Positions 40,033-50,700 of a stretch of DNA of 64,000 nucleotides are shown here, piece after piece. This stretch comes from Leuctra nigra (lineage: Eukaryota; Arthropoda; Insecta; Plecoptera; Leuctridae), in NCBI GenBank assembly GCA_934045905.1, contig OW203762.1:12429647-12493646 (forward strand), in the 5' to 3' direction. The notes under the pieces were generated by a model, which worked only from the letters and a program-made list of their open reading frames with translations, was not told the DNA's origin and did not search any database. How positions within the stretch are numbered: the stretch's first letter is position 1; each line of letters begins with the position of its first letter. Position numbers and translations under genes: made by a program.

Positions 40033-43000
40033 GGGGGGGGGGGGGGGGGGTTGGGTTTTTAGGCTTTTAGGCCTTTTTTTGCTCTGGACTCATGTCCTTT
40101 CTTGAATACATGCAAGTTAGATTATTTATTTCCATCCCGTGTGGGATACGGACTGATGCCCTTTCTTCAGAAAACGTGCGTCTATCATCAATATTGCGAT
40201 TTCCACACTAAAGTTGATTTCGTAATTTTGTGGACTGATGCCCTTACTTGAATAACTGATTCTATTGGCGAAAGATGTAGTACACTTGGCCAAAGTAAAA
40301 AGGATGTTCGAAAGAAACATATTGCCATTGTCATATGGTCAATTTCCTTGACAATCAATCATTTCTATATTATCAATAAATCAGAACTCATCGAAGAGTT
40401 AGATGAATCGTTTGCATTGACTTCATCGGATGATGTCATCAAATCTTTTATCAGCCAATCCGTTTCTCTCGAATACCGATTTTACTTTGAAGATATACTT
40501 GAAGTTCAGTACATGACTTTTGTGCACTTTCAGGGATGATGAGCAAGCCAGATGTCAAGAGAAGTGCAATGAATCTTATGAGATTTTATTTACCTCGAAT
40601 CATCATCATTGAGATAGTTTTCGAGCTGTTCAGTCGTAGTCTGTTCTTCTGTCTTCACTACTCTGATGGGATCAGCATGGACATGCTCGCCATCCTCATC
40701 TACGGCTTTAAAATGTACACAGTCATGTTTATACACCTTGTCAAAGTGTACTGGAGTCCCATGGAGCTGCGACAGATATTACTCATTTGTCAAGATGTCA
40801 TCATCAAGCATTGCTCTCAAAGTGAGCGGGATCGAAAGACGGTCCAAAAGGCGAAGCGAAATGGTGACGGGACATTACAAACAATTTATAATGTCCTTTT
40901 CTGTGCATTCCATATAATCGTGCCATCTTGTGCATACCATTTTGCCACCACAGATATTGCACCAATATTGTATGGGTAAGACCCCTTTTTTGTTCTCACA
41001 CGAATAGTCGATCGATCTTCATAATTGTTTTGTCTACTTATTGATATGCATGCCATACACAACCCCTGAAAAAATTATACACATATCTAGTGTCTAGTTT
41101 CTGAAATAATTTTAGTTTTCTCCCCTGTTATCTTATGGCAGCAAAGTAAAATCGAGACATTTTTAAGCTATAATGAAGTACTAATTTTTTGTGTCGATAG
41201 ATTTGAACAAAAACCTTTTTTCTTGTAGATACACGGACGTACTATCAGGAAAAAATTGAAATTTTAAAAATTATAAACCAAATAAGCTTTGCTCATTCTC
41301 TAATAACATAAAATTGAAACCTCACTTTTGGACTGGATTTGCAAACTAAAAGACATTAAAAGAATCTTTGATACTAAATATAGTTGAAATATTGGAAAAC
41401 GTTTTTTGAACATGCTTTCAAGAAAACAATATGTTTGTATATCGATTCCTGCCACCTTAAAATATTAAAATAAAAGCATTATTTGTGCACTCTGTTTTCT
41501 TCTCAAAAGAAGAAGGAGATTTAATTGATAATAATTGATGTTTTATCTTTATTTTCAAATGGAGCTGCTTAAGCGAGAGAATAGTATTATTATAATATAT
41601 CTCATGAATGCATTATAATCACAACCATTGTTTTAGGAGATGCTACCCTTACGACACAACACAATCACCGGCTTACGAAATTACAGTGTTTCTCTACTGC
41701 TACTTTCTCGGACTGGGTTGGGTGTACTTTTTTGCCATCCAGTTTCTTATTATAACACTTTTGTATAATTTTACCTGGCAATACCGCGTACTGCAAGACA
41801 AGCTGTTGAATATCCGAGCTGACAGTCTCGAGCACATCATGGCCAAGTATCACCAGAAGACTGAGGACAGTCGACCATCTGCTGACCTAGAGGTGATGGA
41901 GTTAAGACAAGGAGGAGGTGACAGTTTTGAGCACATCATGGCCCATGGTCTCCGGAATATTACTAACAATCGTACTATAGGGGAGAAGGTAGCTGGAAAT
42001 GTTTTTCTTGACATACCACGAGCATGGGCAGCGGTTAGAAATGAGAAGTTAATGAAGACGAAAGCTGATGTAGAGAAGCGTGAGCTTGATTTGGAGATGG
42101 AGAGACGAATGAAGGAATGTGTCGAGCATCATAAAGAACTCAATATGTGAGTAACACGTCCAGGCCAACCAAATCTACATAAGTAAACTAGTATACTCAA
42201 ATAAACTCTCTTTAGGTTTTGTACATCTAGATATCTGGATCCCTATAAATAAAATTGTTGTAACCCCGACTCCATGTAATAGGTATAAAACACCCTTCCC
42301 CCTTTCCATTGCATTTACTTTAGTTTATTAGGCCCTTTTGCCTCGACGTATGACAGTGAATGTGTATTCTGTGAATTAGATGTGTTGTTTGAATATTGGC
42401 GGGGGGGGGGAGGGGGAGGGGAGGGTGAAGTTTACACTCACTTGCAGGTGACAGTACTTATATTTCAAAAATCTGCACCACGATATAGTTCTGCACTACA
42501 CTACCCCAAACATGTTTTAGATATCTATAAAAGTATGTTTCTATGAATAATTTTTATACCTAAGATCAATGTCTTAATAATACTGATTACGTTCCTTTCA
42601 GAATTTTTAGTCAAACATTGTCATTTTGTGAACCAATCTTGGTAAGCGGGGTCTTCTTCTTTTTCCTGATGGCAGCATTAGTAGTTGTGTGTGTATCTGC
42701 CGTAAGTTTCTTTCAATCCACATTGGGTATAAGTTACTATTATGTAAACGAAATACCAACAGTGATTTATTTGATATTTGTTTCTAGGTGGAAGCCATGC
42801 ATGTGATGGCGTGGGGAGCAGTGATATTATCGATATTCGGGTCCATTGTCCTCGCATCATACTGTTGGTGGAGTGACATGCTCACCGACGCAGTAAGTGC
42901 GCAACACTTATAGCGTTTTCCTCTGGCATGCACTGAATTGAATGAGAGCAAAGAATTGCTCTGTGACGTCATGCTCTGCACTAGTGCGGGCGCGGCAAGA

Positions 43001-44774
43001 AAAGCAACCCCAGTGGAAACAGGGACGACGCTAGGATTTTTATACAGGGGGGGCCTAGGTAGGGCAATAAACTTTTTAGGGGGGGCAAACGTATTTTCAC
43101 ATGTATATTTTCATATTGGGCGTGGGGATCAGGCGTATAGGAACTAAATGTGCAAGGGAGGAATAATATTGTAAAATATCTTGAGCTGGACTTACTAGTG
43201 TCTACGAAGACAATTGGGGGGTCTGGGGGAAGGCCCCTCCGCCCCAGTAAAATGCAGGTCCGGGGCACACAGCCCCGGAAAATTTTTGAATTTCAGACAT
43301 CAATTTGGTGCATTTCTATGCGATTTTAACACTTTTTAAGCACATTTTTTTCTTGACACATAAATATATAAGTATAGGGAGGGGTATTGAATCAGAGGGG
43401 GGATTCTCCCCCCATCCCCCCTTCCTACGCGCCTGGTGGGGATAATTAAAAAAACTGAATCCTTACATGAATTATCCCTACACTAATTTTTATGAACAGT
43501 CTGTCCTCCCACCATTTTTCGTCACCTTCACTCCACTCATCCACTTCGTTCGCGGTCTCCATGCTTTTCTTTTCCCTCCCATTGCTGCTCTATCTGCCTT
43601 CCTTCTCGGTATCCTCTCTTGTCCCATCCCTTTCAATCGACCAAACCATTTCAATCTCTCCTTTCCTAATTTGAAACTATGAGTCTCCATTGAAAGATAT
43701 TTCCTTAATTTTGAGCTCCGTACCTATCTTATCGAATTTTTGTCAACCCTGCTATACTTCTTAGGAACTTCATTATGTCTGGCATACGAAAGTCGCCTAT
43801 TTGCAAAACATTGTCAGCTGATGTTTTATTTGATAATTTGAACAGTGCAAAAAATTTAAGAAAAGTATAGACTTTCAAGATATTTATTTTCCCACATTTG
43901 GTTTGGGGGGGGGGGGGGCACAAGAGGGGGCCGCGCGAATGCCTGGGGGGGCCGTGGCCCCCCCAGGCCCCCCCTTAGCGTCGTCCCTGAGTGGAAAACA
44001 AGGATATTTCCAGTGCTAACATAACCTAAAAATAGCAATGAATTTCATAGAATTCGTTTTAGATCATCCATTGTCGGTCAATTAATCTATCACTGTTATT
44101 TGAAGATTCAAATAGGTTATAAACAGCAACTAATTTTCAAGCGTCCATCTTGGAATATTCGAGTGCAATGGCTTGCACTGAGAATTTTCTCAGTGCTTAA
44201 AATGTGCCCTCAGAGCGTGCAATTTTGCCATTGAAAAACGAAAAAACCACTCCAGTGCACACTGGATTTCCCAGTGGAAAACGTCACCCGCTCTCAGTGC
44301 AACCCAGTGCAGCACCAGTGCGGCCAGTGGAAAACGCTATTAGTGACAGTGTACGCCCCACGTTCGGGCGCCAATTTCTCACACCGCTTGACCCGTGTTA
44401 CAGAACGAAGGCATGAGAGACGCTGCCTATGGTTGTGATTGGTTCGAAGCGTCGGAAAGCTTCAAGAGATCAATGAGGATTGTGATGTCGATGTCAAATC
44501 AACCGGTTGTAATCAGAGCATTGAATTTTGTACCACTTTCCATGGAAACGTTTTTAGCAGTAAGTAAACCATTTCACAACAAATAATTTGACTGCCCATG
44601 ATAACTGTTTCCCTTCAAATAATAAATATCACATAACAATTTCTTATCTGCGTGTCTTCCGATACACAGAATTGTCAGTTACATGTAGACGTAATTGTTA
44701 TTATTATTTTCTTCTATCAGGAGTTGAAGACTGCACATAGCTACTACTCCTTGATTTCGAAAGTGATCAAATGA
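38553..44774 (+). CDS. odorant receptor (7tm_6 family)
   Basis: Seven exons: 38553-38643, 40534-40975, 41637-42146, 42602-42701, 42788-42892, 44404-44559, 44721-44774 (TGA). All phases agree (1,2,2,0,0,0), giving about 485 residues. Family marks are GRCYPYD followed by SPAYEI, hydrophobic segments IIIIEIVFELF, FYFLGLGWVYFF-like, VSGVFFFFLMAAL and WGAVILSIFGSIVL, and the C-terminal exons with AAYGCDWFEAS, NQPVVIRA, SMETFLA and HSYYSLIS. Such proteins are odour-binding subunits of ligand-gated channels with Orco. It is not Orco itself. About 100 residues longer than usual: the loop at about 238-335 is expanded, highly charged, and holds DSLEHIMA and DSFEHIMA as an internal duplication. Exon 1 (MASTDPEGMRKDSEDEMRVF) is the least certain. 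Confidence 0.88.
38744..39069. repeat. 326-bp inverted-repeat MITE in receptor intron 1
   Basis: GGAGCTAGCTTCACAC and GGAGGTGGGGACACTT at the left pair with the complement at the right (GTGTCCCCACCTC, GTGTGAAGCTAGTTCC). Confidence 0.65.
39221..39830 (+). repeat. dispersed repeat, family T copy 2
   Basis: Longer copy of the repeat at 19335-19690, starting CATTGAGCGAGCGTAGCGAG. Confidence 0.5.
39934..40050 (+). repeat. (GTCT)n microsatellite followed by G run
   Basis: About 25 GTCT units and then about 17 G. Likely length-variable and a common place for assembly error. Confidence 0.9.
43020..43989. mobile_element. hAT-like element, 970 bp, receptor intron 5
   Basis: Ends CAGGGACGACGCTAGG and CCTTAGCGTCGTCCCTG, flanked by the 8-bp duplication AGTGGAAA (43012-43019, 43990-43997). 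It is non-autonomous with many G and C runs. A stray CCTACGCGCCTGG end of another hAT family lies inside at about 43424. Confidence 0.8.
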
Positions 44775-45108
44775 AACTACCTACATGATTCTGAACTGGT
44801 GGCCGGGAATTAATGTTACTAAAGATCTTGAAGTGATGTGAGCAAATACGTTAAGTGTGAGGTTATCAAGAGAATGATGCTAGTGAACGTGTGGGTGTAT
44901 GTGGATGGGGTGTAGATTTGAGTGTGAAGTGTAATCGCATCGCTTGGTTTAACCAGCACTTTCACGGAGATCTCGTATAAAATATTTTCTTCAAAGCAAT
45001 TTTACCGTGTAAACAAGGCAATTTAATGGTAAAATGTTCTGTCAAAGGGCAGTGTAAAATCTTGTATTATATAAAGCACGTTCTATTTCTGTAAAAGATT
45101 TTATAAAA

Positions 45109-45889
45109 TACTAGCTGACCTGCCCGGCGTTGCTCGTGCCGGAAGGAGGGTGGTGTGTGGAGGGGGGGTACAGTACACCCAGCGAGCGTAGAGAAAGTTC
45201 ACCAAACGCTGTGCAAAATTCAACAATGGGCTTAGCTTGTAATCCGGAGTGTTTTGACGCGTGCCCGGTTGTAAATATCTCTCAACCACTGCAGGTAATC
45301 GGGACAGGGTTGTTTTGTTGTGGTGCCAAATATCTTTCAATGCAGTTGGCTTTTAAAATTCCAGGAAAGTTGTTTAAAATGGCAACAGTGTAGGTGGAAG
45401 GGATGGCAGGTCATAAAAAGAGTTGTATCTTGTCAGAGCTGAACTGTCGAACAAGGGTCGAACAATACTGCTCATCTTATGAAAGGAGTTTCTCCACGCT
45501 CGCTGGCCGTACTATACATGAGAGTAGAAAATTCGGTAGATTGTTTCGATAGTTTTATTACACCTGATAATGTCAAAAAGTGAAATTATCTCTCGTACAT
45601 TCTGCCTTTAAGCTGAATTTCTTCAATTAGGGGTGTTTTTGGGAAGGGGGTGAGTAGCCTGAAATGTGGGCAGGTTGACGAAGTACACGTGTGCTAAAAT
45701 TTATTGATGTCAGTCAAAGGTGTAGGAGCATATGGCAGAAAGTGTCAATTTAATTTTTTCAATTGGTGTGGTTTTTTCAAATAGGGGTGGTTTGGGGGAG
45801 GGAGTACCCTACGATGTACGCAGGCTCAGTTAGAATCTCCATACCAAATTTGGTTGAGATCCGTCAAACGGTGTAAAAATGTATGAAGA

Positions 45890-45926
<37 letters not shown>
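45109..45926 (+). repeat. RTE-derived SINE-like element with ACAG tail
   Basis: It starts ACTAGCTGACCTGCCCGGCG, a common insect SINE/RTE head, and ends TACCAAATTTGGTTGAGATC, CGTCAAACGGTG and then (ACAG)n at 45891-45926. I see no gene in the surrounding 44775-47703. Confidence 0.6.
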
Positions 45927-45927
<1 letters not shown>

Positions 45928-45973
45928 CATAGACATTTATACTCACTGAACGCAGTGAGTATAAATGTCTATG
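45926..45973. repeat. perfect palindrome after the ACAG tail
   Basis: CCATAGACATTTATACTCAC, a short centre GAACGC.., then the exact complement: arms of about 21 bp. It splits the ACAG tract from ACAGACATACATAC. Confidence 0.8.
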
Positions 45974-46292
45974 GACAGACATACATACATATGTATACAG
46001 ATATTCTACTTTATAGGTATAGATCGATATATTTGACAAATGATTTGAACAAAGATTTTAAAAAAGATTTGATGTGAAAGTTTATCGTGTAAATGGGGAT
46101 TTAGAAACTCTTGAAACCCGCATTCATTTTGTTTCGAAGATGAAAATCAAAATTCAAATCTAAAACATTCCCTTCTGAGTATTGTGAACCCCCCCCCCCC
46201 CAAAAGCCCCAAAGTGAGCGACAGCAAAGTCTTTGTAAGTGTTTGTACAGTGAGCAGTTACCATTTTTCCATGATACCACGTGACTATAAAT

Positions 46293-46363
46293 CTAGTGGA
46301 GCGGTCACTCCACCCAGCCAAGTCGCACAGTGCGCACACTTTCACACAACATTCCGGTAAATA
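46293..46363 (+). repeat. palindromic S repeat, copy 4
   Basis: CTAGTGGAGCGGTCACTCC, then CAGCCAAGTCGCAC. One change breaks the palindrome. A C run precedes it at 46189-46201. Confidence 0.6.
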
Positions 46364-47404
46364 TGAAACATGATTGCAGGTCAATATAATGCAGCTTGTA
46401 GAGAGAATATTTTCCTCTTATTTAACGTAATTCCACACATCCAAACTTTTCGTTTGAAACTTCTCTCGTTGGAATATTGTTTCAATGTTTCAATGTTATA
46501 ATCTTGTAAGACCTAGGTAACTACATGACTCGTTGTTTTCGTGATTATGGATAGGCGAAGACAATGCATCGCGTATTTTGCAATATGATTATTTTTATCT
46601 AGCCACATGTCATTACGAAATGAGAAAGTGGCCGGGATGGAAAGATTTTGTTTATTGAATGATGCAAAAGTAAGAACAATTTTTGAAAATACGCAAAGTC
46701 ATTGACTTCGCCTTTCAATACGAAGACAGATTTCCAATGAACCGGTAATATCCAGCGAAAAGTATTTGCAAACGAAGATTTTGGAGGTGAAAAAGATCGC
46801 TCGAATTGTAAGTATAGGATATTTAAATTGTGAGGAGAATACATTTTCACCACTTTGGGCGCATTACTGAGCATTTCTGATTTTACCTACAATATTGTAG
46901 GTATTTCATAATTGTTAATTGGTCATGTGGGTATCTTTGGAATACAATACCCTTACAAATGTAATGCAACTTACCGTTTAAAGATTTTATTACTCCTAGT
47001 TATTGACTCAGTTCATGCATAGCAGCATAGTTCACATACATCCGACATAAAAATTAAAAATGCCATTTTAGTTTAGAATGGAAAGTATGGTAAATGTTAC
47101 GAAATAGCAATGAACTATAGATGGTCTCCTGAGTAAATAATAATCAAATTGTGAAAATACTGCATCTCTCATACTCATTGACGCCTTATGTCCTAGTCCC
47201 TGTTCTTATACTTTCATCAGAATATTCTTTCATTACTTTGATCAAAACGTTCGTTTATAGCTAAATTTTAAACAAGATTAGTCAAAATGTTAAACTTATA
47301 CGAGTAGGTACTATGTCATAGTTTTAGGAGTGCCTGAAAAACTGGCCCTGATAATAGCATTGTAAGTCATTATATCAAGAAAACGTAAGATGATTTTATT
47401 CACA

Positions 47405-47690
47405 ATGAAGTTTAATTTTTTGAAATTAATATAATTGGTAATTGAACACATATGGAAAAATATAACGCTATCATTGATTTAAGTCATCAGTCATCACATA
47501 TGCTCACAAACACATGAAGTTGTATTTTTGAAAATAATATAATAGGTAATTGAACACATCTGGTAAATATAATACTTTCATTGATTTAAGTCATCAGTCA
47601 TCACATATGCTCACAAACATGAAGTTATATTTTTGAAATTAATATAATAGGTACTTGAATCCATCTGGTAAATATCGTTGAACTGAGTCC
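47405..47690 (+). repeat. ~115-bp tandem repeat, about 2.5 copies
   Basis: Shared blocks are TTGATTTAAGTCATCAGTCA, TCACATATGCTCACAAAC and TAATATAATAGGTA. It lies just past the 3' end of the minus-strand gene. Confidence 0.7.
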
Positions 47691-47703
47691 ATATCACATC
47701 TCT

Positions 47704-50700
47704 TCACAACTCCTTCTTGACATCCTCGTTCCTCTTAATTCCAGCGGCCAGATTATCCCTCAGGAACCGGAGCACCTTCCTCTCCCAGTCGTCCGAGGTC
47801 CTCTTCGCCTCCAGACTCTTGATGCACTTCCTGGTGTCGTCCAGGACCAGGTCAGGGATGGGAATCAGCTTGCGATTGCGATTGCGTTTATTAGGCCCTT
47901 GAAGAGAGATTAACAATCAGTCATCTTCAAACACTTCCGAAAACTGTATATTTTACAAGAATGAATAGGTGTTCTGGATGAACCCTTCTGTCACCATCAT
48001 TAAAAATCCAAGACATTGATTTTAAAAATAATCAATGGATGAAAGAAGAATTTAACATGGTTTGCATGGATTATGAAAACTTTGATCAAATCTGTATATT
48101 GTAAAGCTCTTTCATCCACTCGTGTCGTCTACAATTAGTTACCTATTGGTACCTAATATAATGGTGCATTGAGGTAAGTATTTGAGAGATATTCGTAATG
48201 TAGAATTGGTATTGTTCGCACCAGTGGTACTCAACCTTGACTTGCGGGCCAATAATACGAATTTGCTTGTGTTCGAGCTTGTGTTGGCGGGCCGCAATTT
48301 AAAAAAATAAAAGTACAATAATACTCACGTGAGTTCAGGTAGGTTCATTCCAGGCACGTAGGAACTACTTTTATCAGGGGGGGGGGGGGAGGGATTGCGA
48401 CACCCGGAAGGGGGTCGAAGCAACTCAGTTTTAGCCCCGCAGGGCGTTTTTTTAGAATATAACAATTTAAAAGTGACTCTGGGGATCTAAAATACACAAA
48501 CTAAAGCAAACTACCGTCCAATTGTTGCCCCGCAGGGCGTTTTTTTTAGAATTTAATGAAGTTACAAATGATTCTGGGATGCTAAACTTACTTTTGTATG
48601 GATAATGGGAAGTAGGTCTGCTCACCCCCCCCCCCCCCCCCCCTCTCCTACGTGCCTGGTTCATTCAGTGTCTTTTGTTTATTTGGAAACATACCGAACA
48701 ATGTTTCCACGCCAAATCAAACACTCTTTTACAATTTTCGGAATTGGTTTAAAGCTTAATTTTCGTTGCAATAATTATGAAGTTATATTTTTAAGAAGCT
48801 TTCATCGCATTTTCAGCCTGATGCATGGATCCTAACATGACAACTCTCAAAATTTATCTCAAATGAAACAAGACTATTATTTCATTTAATATTATTTTCT
48901 CAGAGGCACATTTGATGAATAAGTAGATATTTGAAACATCAACTAGGGGGCCACAAAAATGACAAAATTATCGAAATATGTTTATGCTTCACCGTTGCAC
49001 GAAATTACAAGACGCCCCCGCTCCCCCACCCCCTCATTAAAATACATTCCACTACAACCCCGTACCTATACCCCAGCGAAACAACAATGATACATTCTAG
49101 GAAATAACGTTTTATTTGATGGGTACAGAGGAAGAAGCTAGAAGTCACATTCGGATGAAACTGAGTGAGATAAATGAAGTTTCAATTTTTATATTATTAT
49201 TATTAAGTATTTATTTGCATACAGAACTGAATCCACCAGTGCAAATATAATAAAATATAGAACATACACTGGAACATACAACAATGATTAAAATAAATAC
49301 ATTATAACACACTAAACATGAAAATATCATACGTAGCATTGAAGTATTGAAATGATCTTCGCCATACAGATCGGAATTTCAATTGCATTTTGAAGACTTT
49401 GTAGCGATATTTTCTAAAATCCGAGGGAATATTGCGAAGCTCATAAAAATCACTACAATATGACACTTAACTCATTTTTTCAAAAAAATTACACACAGCG
49501 TTTTTCCCCTTTAAATTTAGTAGGTATTTGAAAATGTTAGAAAAATATCAGAGTCTCCTTATTATTCAGTCAGTAACAAACTTAATTTATTTTAATTTTT
49601 GAAGGGGGATATGTCGAAAGAGATGATTCTCTGGGACAACATTCTATTTCTGTTCATAGTCCATTATAGAGTAGAGAATGACCTACCTTGTCCGTCCAGT
49701 CGCTTGTAACTGTTGTGTCCCTTCTTGTCGTCCCTCCCTTTGACATACTTGGAGTCATGACCCTGCCATGGTGCTGCCTTGGGTTGTTCTTCCCATCCTA
49801 CTAGCTTGGGTGGTTGCCATTGGGCAGGCTTGGGTTGTTCTCCGTGCCTTGGTACCGACTTGGGTTGTTCTTCCCATCCTACAAGCTTGGGTTGTTCCCC
49901 GTGCCTTGGTACCGGTTTCGGTTGTTCTTCCCATCCTACTAGCTTGGGTTGTTCTTGCCATGATACCGTGGGCTTTGGCAGGGTCCAGGTGCTGATAGCA
50001 GGAAGGACCGTGTAGGCGGCGGGCCCGCCCTGGGACCAGGGCCCCGCGGACCATGCTGAGGGCCAGGCGCTTGGCGGCCATGCGTGCGGATAGCTTGGGG
50101 GCTCCTTCGTATCAGTCCAGTTCAATGTGGGCCGGGGCCTGGAATCTACAGAAAACTACATTAAGCACAAGGTTGGGGCTCCTTGTCGGGCCTGTTCAAT
50201 GTAGCTCGGGGCCTGGAATCTACAGAAAACTACATTAAGCACAAGGTTGGGGCTCCTTGTCGGGCCTGTTCAATGTAGTTCGGGGCCTGGAATCTACAGA
50301 AAACTACATTAAGCACAAGTTGGGGCTCCTTGTCGGGCCTGTTCAATGTAGCTCGGGGCCTGGAATCTACAGAAAGCTAGTTGAGGCACAGGTTGGGGCT
50401 CCTTGTCTTGTTTTAAACCTCGTCAAACTGACCAATCGGATTTGAGTTCTTTATAAAGTATATGAAATCCCAGCGGAGGGCGGAAAGTGATTGGTTATTG
50501 ATGTTCAATGTAGCTCGGGGCCTGGAATCTACAGAAAGCTACTTGAGGCACACGATTGGGGCTCCTTGTCGGGCCTGTTCAATGTAGCTCGGGGCCTGGA
50601 ATCAGTGGCGTGCTGACCTATGTAAATTTGGCGCAAATGCGGGGGTGGGTGGGTGGGTACCTGACCTGGGTGGTGGTTCTGAAGGTGATTTGTAGGATCA

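Noticed and set aside
39694..40105. Frames with long CLSV repeats
   Set aside because: Translation of the GTCT microsatellite and the following G run.
42938..43268. Glycine-rich small frames in receptor intron 5
   Set aside because: They lie within the hAT-like element 43020-43989 and its G runs.
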